Shown: positions 58,620 through 64,000 of the stretch, in pieces
Layout: every line of letters begins with the position of its first letter
How positions within the stretch are numbered: the first letter of the stretch is position 1
Source of the DNA: Enoplolaimus lenunculus
Lineage: Eukaryota; Nematoda; Enoplea; Enoplida; Thoracostomopsidae
Reading direction: 5' to 3'
NCBI GenBank assembly: GCA_030248215.1
Contig: JASANG010001159.1
Span: 1 to 64,000, forward strand
Length of the DNA stretch: 64,000 nucleotides
Notes under the pieces: model-generated
Seen by the model: only the letters and a program-made list of their open reading frames with translations
Database searches by the model: none
Told to the model about the DNA's origin: nothing
Made by a program: the position numbers and the translations under genes

Positions 58620-58795
58620 GACTAACCATGCACCTATGTCCCAAGCCTAAGTACATGCCTCACACCACCATGCGCAACTCTTGCGGCAAAATCTGTTTTG
58701 TGGCAAGATGTAGAAAATGTTGCTGTTGTGGTAAAAGTGGGCTGACCCTAATCGTGTCAGTGCAAGGATATAAGTAAGCCTAAAACTATGTCTAA
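58620..58795. repeat. Telomere-type patches in the intron after LIM1
   Basis: CCAAGCCTAAGTACATGCC and TAAGTAAGCCTAAAAC flank a TGTTGCTGTTGTGGTAAAAG stretch. GTAACAGTAGAC near the left resembles the start of the GGCCCATG-family interior. Confidence 0.4.
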
Positions 58796-59154
58796 GCGCA
58801 AGCAAAGAAAGTTAGCGTACACTATAAGCATACTCTTTCTGATTCTTATTGAAAAATGGGTCGTCCTAAAATGTAACAAGGATACAAAATGTTGTGGTAC
58901 CAGAATAAGACTATTTTGCCAATTGATGTCGCTACGTTTATCACTTCAGTTATGGTTCAAAATTATGCACTGTCCAAGTTTAGCTGATCGACAGCAAGAA
59001 TAACGTATTTTTTATATAAACAAAGTGGCATTTATTGTTAAAAACCTAACAAAGAGCCAAGCGAATGCAGTTTTGGTGACACAAAAGTAACAATTTGTAG
59101 GGCAAGTACGTTACCATTTTATCATAATAAGTTTCCGTTGGGAACGCATACTTC

Positions 59155-59530
59155 CTGGTTCCACGAAGCCAACACAAAAAAACAAAAAAAAAAAAAAAAT
59201 TCTTAAGCCGTAAAAAAGAGAAAAAACCCCCAAACCAAAAAAAACAAAACACTCCCACCTAAGCATTTAGAAACCCGTTTGGCTTTGGTTGAATAATGTT
59301 CGAGGTAAAGGTTTTGTATCAGTTTAGATAAGTTCGTACAGTTATATTTACGTAATGAGTTCAGAAATTGAACAAATTATGCTGGTTTGGTTATGAAAGT
59401 ATATCATCATGATTTATACCAGTTTTATTGGTCATGCATCATCGGAAAAAAACAAACCAGCAAAGCAAACACCCCCCCACAACCCCCCAAGAAAAAAAAA
59501 ACAAGCCACACAAATTCCCCCCCCCCAAGC
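59155..59530. repeat. Low-complexity A-rich and C-rich tracts
   Basis: 59175-59255 is A-rich with ACAAAAAAAAAAAAAAAA and CCCCCAAACCAAAAAAAAC. 59445-59528 has repeated CCCCCCC and AAAAAAAAA runs ending in a run of ten C. ORFs here are artefacts of composition. Such tracts are also prone to assembly error. Confidence 0.75.
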
Positions 59531-59640
59531 CTACGCCTAAGCCTAAGCCCAAATCAGGCAAAAAAATTAGTCTAAACCTTAAGCTTACTTTATTCTAGTC
59601 CCACAGAAGAACGTTCCATCCCTGATCTTTACGTGGGCCG
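59519..59640. mobile_element. TTAGGC-bearing MITE, one end only recognised
   Basis: Telomere-like CCTACGCCTAAGCCTAAGCC, then AAAAAAATTAGTCTAAACC, then AACGTTCCATCCCTGATCTT and GTGGGCC, the same order as in the 53808 element read in inverse. The left end is lost in a C-rich tract, so the copy looks truncated or poorly assembled on that side. Confidence 0.55.
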
Positions 59641-60674
59641 CGTAGGCAGTATAACGTGGATGATTCATTATTTAACCTTTGGTAATGAATTTCTGACGTT
59701 TACAAATTATAAAATTACACATCAACATTATTTTTAACCTAATGTCTAAACATGGGCTACGTTTAGACTTAAATTTAGATTGAGTCAAATAGTTATTCTA
59801 TGGTTTAGAATTTCCATTTGCACGAGTTCTACGCAAGAACTAAAACTAACTCGAACAAGTGTCAGTACTTTTGCAGCATTTAACATTTACATTAGTTTCG
59901 GGGATTTTCAGACGTCTTAAACTTTGTTTTCTAATCAATTCATTCACCCTGTTTACCGTCTAATGTTTGCGAAATATATCCTTCAGTTCCGGTGGGTTTA
60001 ATTTTGTCTAAATTGTCAGATTGTTTACTTTGAGTGAAAGCGCACAAAAGCACCACAGGGGCTCTCAACATATCATTGTTTACAGCGGTTAGATATGCGC
60101 TTAAAATAAATAAAAAAATACTTAAGCTGCTAAAATGCATTTAAAGTGCTTTTACAGACCTGTTTGGGCGCATAGCGGCACTTTTAATAACAACAACAGT
60201 GCTGTTTAGCTAATAAGTTTCAAGGATGATAAAGCTATTTTTGCAGCAATTCAAGTTTCGCTGTTGTCCCTAATGCAGCGAGGATCGCAGATATTTATTG
60301 TCTGTATATTCTGTAAGAAATATACGGATTAATTATCAACTGTAAGTCAACCAATTTTTCCGTTTTCAAAAATTAATTGAAGACGTGATGTAATTTCAAG
60401 ACTATATATTAATACAATCGAAAAATAGACTTGTACAATCTAACTTTTCCTGCTCTTTATTTCGTGTAAATATCAAAATCTATAGAAAGTGTCCAAATGA
60501 AATCTCGCAGCTATTTGGAATTTTATAGTTTTGATTTTAGAAAAACAGCTTGTTTTCAGCTATATATGTTAGAAACAGGAAAAATTGGTGCTTTTTTGCT
60601 TTCCTAATCAAAAAATCTCCTCACAATGGCTTAACTTAGACTTTAGCTTAGGCTAAGAGATATGTATTGAGTTA

Positions 60675-61349
60675 AGTCCTATTCACACGTCTAACTTTTT
60701 GCAACGAGAACTCGCAACTGCAACTTGCAAGAGTTACAGCTGCAAGAATTTGAAAGGAAGCATTGCTTTCATTCTAAATCATGACATGAATTTGTATGAA
60801 TAATTCACAGCCGAATGCAATATAAATATAAGGCAATAAGGTTTAAATTATCAGTTCAGCCAATGATAATAAATTTATATGCGGCTTTACAAGGCTATTC
60901 ATACATACGAATTAATTCGTGGCGTTTATCTATCATGAGTAATTTGCATATGAAAATTCACGAAACGAATTTTGGACCAAAAGTAGCAGTTGCAGTTTCA
61001 GATACAAGCAACATTTACTCGCAAAGAAGGTTTTACTCGAAATTGCTTGACTGTATAACGCTTTAATTGCCGATACAATTTTTTTAGTTCTTAAAATGTA
61101 AAACTAGTCTGTCATCATTGCTGTAGACTGCGAAATACGACACAAGATAGAAGTTTGAATTAATTTACACTTCTCGACTAAATTCAAAGTTTCCCATTGC
61201 CCAAAGGAAATAAGTACAGGTGCAAGAAGCATGAATTCTACAGTAATTAGCAGCAGTAAGAACTTCAAAGCTGTTTTTTGATCGAACTTGCACATGCCAG
61301 TTTCACGTACAACTTTTTGCTACAAAAAGTTACATTTGTGAATAGGGCT
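60675..61349. mobile_element. PIF/Harbinger-like MITE with TTGCAAGT motifs, copy 2
   Basis: A 675-bp element. TIRs AGTCCTATTCACACGTCTAA and TTACATTTGTGAATAGGGCT continue through CTTTTTGC and GCTACAAAAAG. TTA flanks both ends (60672-60674 and 61350-61352), the 3-bp duplication typical of PIF/Harbinger. Inside are AACTCGCAACTGCAACTTGC near the left end and GAACTTGCACATGCC near the right. The plus-strand ORF at 60815-61066 matches no transposase I know. Confidence 0.75.
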
Positions 61350-61659
61350 TTAGGTTTATGGAAATGATAAGAAAGTAATGTGGGGAAGGAACTTTATCGT
61401 TGTACCAGGTTATCACTAGCGAGGAGGAAAGTAACCAAGTATCCAATTTTTATTTACAGACTTGTGATCTTAGCGCTGCCATGAAACTAAGTTTATATAA
61501 TTATAAATTCTCATAAACATAGCAAGTGTAAATTGACCAAAGCGATTCTTAAAATAGTTCAACTTGTGTGAAAATCTAGCTGCCATGCTTTGTACTGCGT
61601 AGACGAATAGAAATGGTCACTGTAGCATTGTGTTTTTCGTTGCTGGTTCTTGTGCACTT

Positions 61660-61712
61660 TCCTCACAAGCCTAAACCTACGCCGTGCCTTAGGTCTAAGC
61701 ATAAGACTATTA
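61660..61712. repeat. Degenerate telomere-type patch
   Basis: CAAGCCTAAACCTACGCC and GCCTTAGGTCTAAGC units. Confidence 0.45.
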
Positions 61713-61936
61713 AAGCCTCATGCAAATTTGAGTTACACGATGCAAAAAACTAAGAATTTCTTAAACTGTTTGATCCAAAATCGTAATCAAAGTTAATTAT
61801 ATTGGATATTGAGACATTATTCTTCAAATTTGACTTGTGTAACCGAGTCTGTTTTCGAGAAAACAAATTAAGTAGCATTGAACACTGCCAAAACACTCGA
61901 ATACAACGGCAAATACAGCCGGAACCACGGTTTTAT

Positions 61937-62105
61937 GCATGGTTCGTATTTGTCTGCTATTATGTGTGGGTCACCTTTTGTTCATCAATATCATATAATA
62001 TCGAGGCATTATCTGCGAATAACGTATGATATGTTTTCAAATGGCTGCATACTTGAAATAACATATCCAAATTGTCCTGTTAAATATCATATGATACTTG
62101 CTTTT
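61937..62105. mobile_element. Fragment of the CATATG-palindrome element
   Basis: CGTATTTGTCTGCTATTATG, GGGTCACCTTTTGTTCATCA, then ATATCATATAATATCGAGGC and AAATTGTCCTGTTAAATATC correspond in order to the left half of the element at 21735-22412. Neither TIR is present, so this is a relic. Confidence 0.7.
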
Positions 62106-63780
62106 TCTACTTTGATAAAGTTTAAAAGTCTTGGCGAAGTTTAGATAATGGTCATATGTCGTAGCCGATGCGTAATTCAGCGCAATTCCCCTGTTGATTG
62201 GTTACTGCCTTAATGTATTGCTCAAATAATATTAGCTGATGCAAATACTCTTTTCTGATTGGGTGAAAAATCGCTTCCCGTTGGCTACGAGTTTGTTTTA
62301 CTAAACAAGTTGGAATCAAGCTGAATTACGACTATCCAGTAACCAATCAGAATACACGCAAGTTTACTACACATAATTTTGCCTTGGGATAGCCCAAGTC
62401 GTATATAATTCCGCTTCGGACTAATCCAATTCGGAATTGGACTGAATTACGACTTGAGTTGCGACACATACAGATTGAATAAGACGATATTAGCTATGTA
62501 ACAAAATATGCACTGCAGATTGCGTTTTGGTTATAAACTATGTTTTAATGTAACGCATAGCATTACAAGTTCGGGTATTTGTAGCAGAAAAATGCAACAC
62601 TGCGTCAATATATACAACATCTGCATTGTTCTGTAACATTTTTGTAAATGCTAAAACTCGTCGCTTCGCTTAAATTGTCTAGTTTATGTGCATTTTGCTA
62701 TGCGTGTAGAAGCTTTGATAGAAATTTATAAAAAAATTTAAAATTTTGTATTGATAAAAAATTAAATTTACTCATTTATCGGCAACAAACCAACCCGATT
62801 ATGTATTTAATTATATTTGAAAAACTATATTGGTTCGATAGGTTAGATATTGTTTGTCTGTCTAAGTAACTTAAATCTTACAAAGATTACATTAAACACA
62901 TTGTAGTTTAGAAACAAAAACTTTGGCTAATTTGAATATTATTCCAACATTAATATTCTTTGGAAAACGTCACACGTTTCTTTCGATAGAAAAATTGCAC
63001 GAACTGTTCCAAATAAATAATTACTGTTGACATGTCGCGCTGCGACGAGCGATGACGCATAGCATCGCAGAGCGAGCATAGCGTAAATTCTAAACTTTGC
63101 AAAATGTAGCAGAATTTGTTCTGTGCCTATCTTGCCTTGGCCTAGCAGTTGACCTGCATTGCAGCAATTTTTGACGCCGCTCCTTGAAAATTAGCCAAAC
63201 CACTTTTTGGTCCTAGCCGCAAACCAATATTTCGTTCGGGAGTTGTACATCGATTGCGTATGGTCCTATAAATAGTATGTTAACCTAATTGTAGCAATTA
63301 AAAATTATTCGTTAACAAACTAAATTTTCTAAATCTCTGCGAATGCCAAAAACGACTTTGCTCCGTCTTATGGCTCTGTTCTTGCTTGCTTTGTACTCAT
63401 TGAAACCATTAGTAACAGTTCAGTTTGTCAGTAATTACAATTATTGCTCATCTTACACGATTTTAGGTAAGATTATTTGTGTAGAACCGCCAGTAGAACT
63501 ATTACCACTTTAAGTCACGCTGGCACTGCTTTGAACGCTAAACTTTGTCACTTGTACACTTATGTTTTTTATAGTTAAAACTGTTACATGTATTGTTAGG
63601 TTGTTCTCATGAAGTAAAAATTGACCCCTACTAAACACATGGTATCATGCACTAATGCTTTTCGTTTGTTGTTTCAAACTGTACGGTATATTATTGTCCT
63701 GGCCGCACTGCTCGCTTCACGGCAGTTTTTCAAACCCTTAATCTCGATGAACACTGATTTAAACAGAATCCTTTTCAGGA

Positions 63781-63875
63781 TTGTTGAGAACGGTCACGCG
63801 CAATTCTTCCATCAGTTCTTCAATAATAAACGCCGTAAAGAGGCTGCCGCTAGAAATAATATTAAATTTGTTTAG
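63781..63875 (+). other. Possible small terminal exon
   Basis: Preceded by an acceptor-like CCTTTTCAG; reads IVENGHAQFFHQFFNNKRRK and then EAAARNNIKFV before TAG. Its codon composition is more balanced than its surroundings. No family recognised, and it shows no LIM features. A second frame through the same bases is also open. Confidence 0.25.
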
Positions 63876-64000
63876 AAGAAACACTTGTAAGACTTAATTT
63901 TTGCTGTATATTTATAATCGCAGAAATGATTTGTGTTAAGCAATGTTTCCAAAGACATCAAGCTCAATACAGTTGCTACTGAGTTTATTTTGTTATCGTA

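Larger units (their letters stand above)
58500..64000 (+). other. Start of the next PET-LIM intron and undetermined sequence
   Basis: The expected continuation (LIM2, a pattern such as LIFS-x-EYT followed by WH-x2-HFCC) was not found up to the right edge, so this intron is probably over 5.5 kb. The stretch holds a telomere-type patch (about 58650-58790), low-complexity A/C tracts, MITEs at 59519 and 60675, and a possible small exon at 63781-63875. Confidence 0.6.

Noticed and set aside
58086-58625. A 179-codon single-exon LIM protein
   Set aside because: Only 58284-58499 fits the LIM family; the ends read through a CAG acceptor and a GTAAGA donor into intron.
59046-59258. Phenylalanine-rich minus-strand ORF
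   Set aside because: Antisense of A-rich low-complexity sequence.
1-64000. Retroelements (LTR, LINE) or other virus-like elements
   Set aside because: No reverse transcriptase, integrase, capsid or envelope-like ORF and no long direct terminal repeats were recognised on either strand.

Overview
The window looks like gene-poor, AT-rich nuclear DNA of an invertebrate, most likely a nematode. It contains short GT-AG introns next to introns of 10-14 kb, no operon structure, and many blocks of degenerate TTAGGC/GCCTAA hexamers, the nematode telomere unit. The only two genes I recognise are metazoan. The low gene density would suit a large-genome nematode (a mermithid-like genome is one possibility), but that is inference.

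Two host genes can be built from the sequence. On the minus strand at 1056-2482 lies a compact two-exon gene for a GNAT N-acetyltransferase of the arylalkylamine (dopamine/serotonin) type, 219 residues. On the plus strand a large split gene for a PET-LIM protein of the Limpet/LIM-9 type runs from at least 41252 past the right edge. It has an N-terminal Cys motif (41252-41352), a 14.3 kb intron, the other half of that motif and the start of the PET domain (55694-55940), the rest of PET (56126-56183 and 56854-57032), then LIM1 and the first Cys pair of LIM2 (58284-58499). The remaining LIM domains must lie beyond 64000. A glutamine-rich ATG exon at 30560-31051 is in the right strand, place and phase to be its first coding exon.

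Most of the rest is non-coding DNA full of short terminal-inverted-repeat (TIR) elements (MITEs) that encode nothing. I separate several families: elements with internal TTAGGC-like arrays and TIRs beginning GGCCCATG; PIF/Harbinger-like elements with TTA target duplications; hAT-like elements with 8-bp target duplications; Tc1/mariner-like elements; a family with TIRs reading GTGACCCGAATAAG; fold-backs; and three elements with a tRNA-like core. A minisatellite of about 19 bp sits inside a TIR element at 7834-8765. MITEs are clustered at 17.9-19.1 kb and fill the introns of the PET-LIM gene.

The most unusual theme is the mobile elements that carry telomere-type hexamers. They offer a transposition route to the scattered interstitial telomeric blocks. 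I saw no rRNA, convincing functional tRNA, CRISPR array, recognisable retroelement ORF or transposase ORF.
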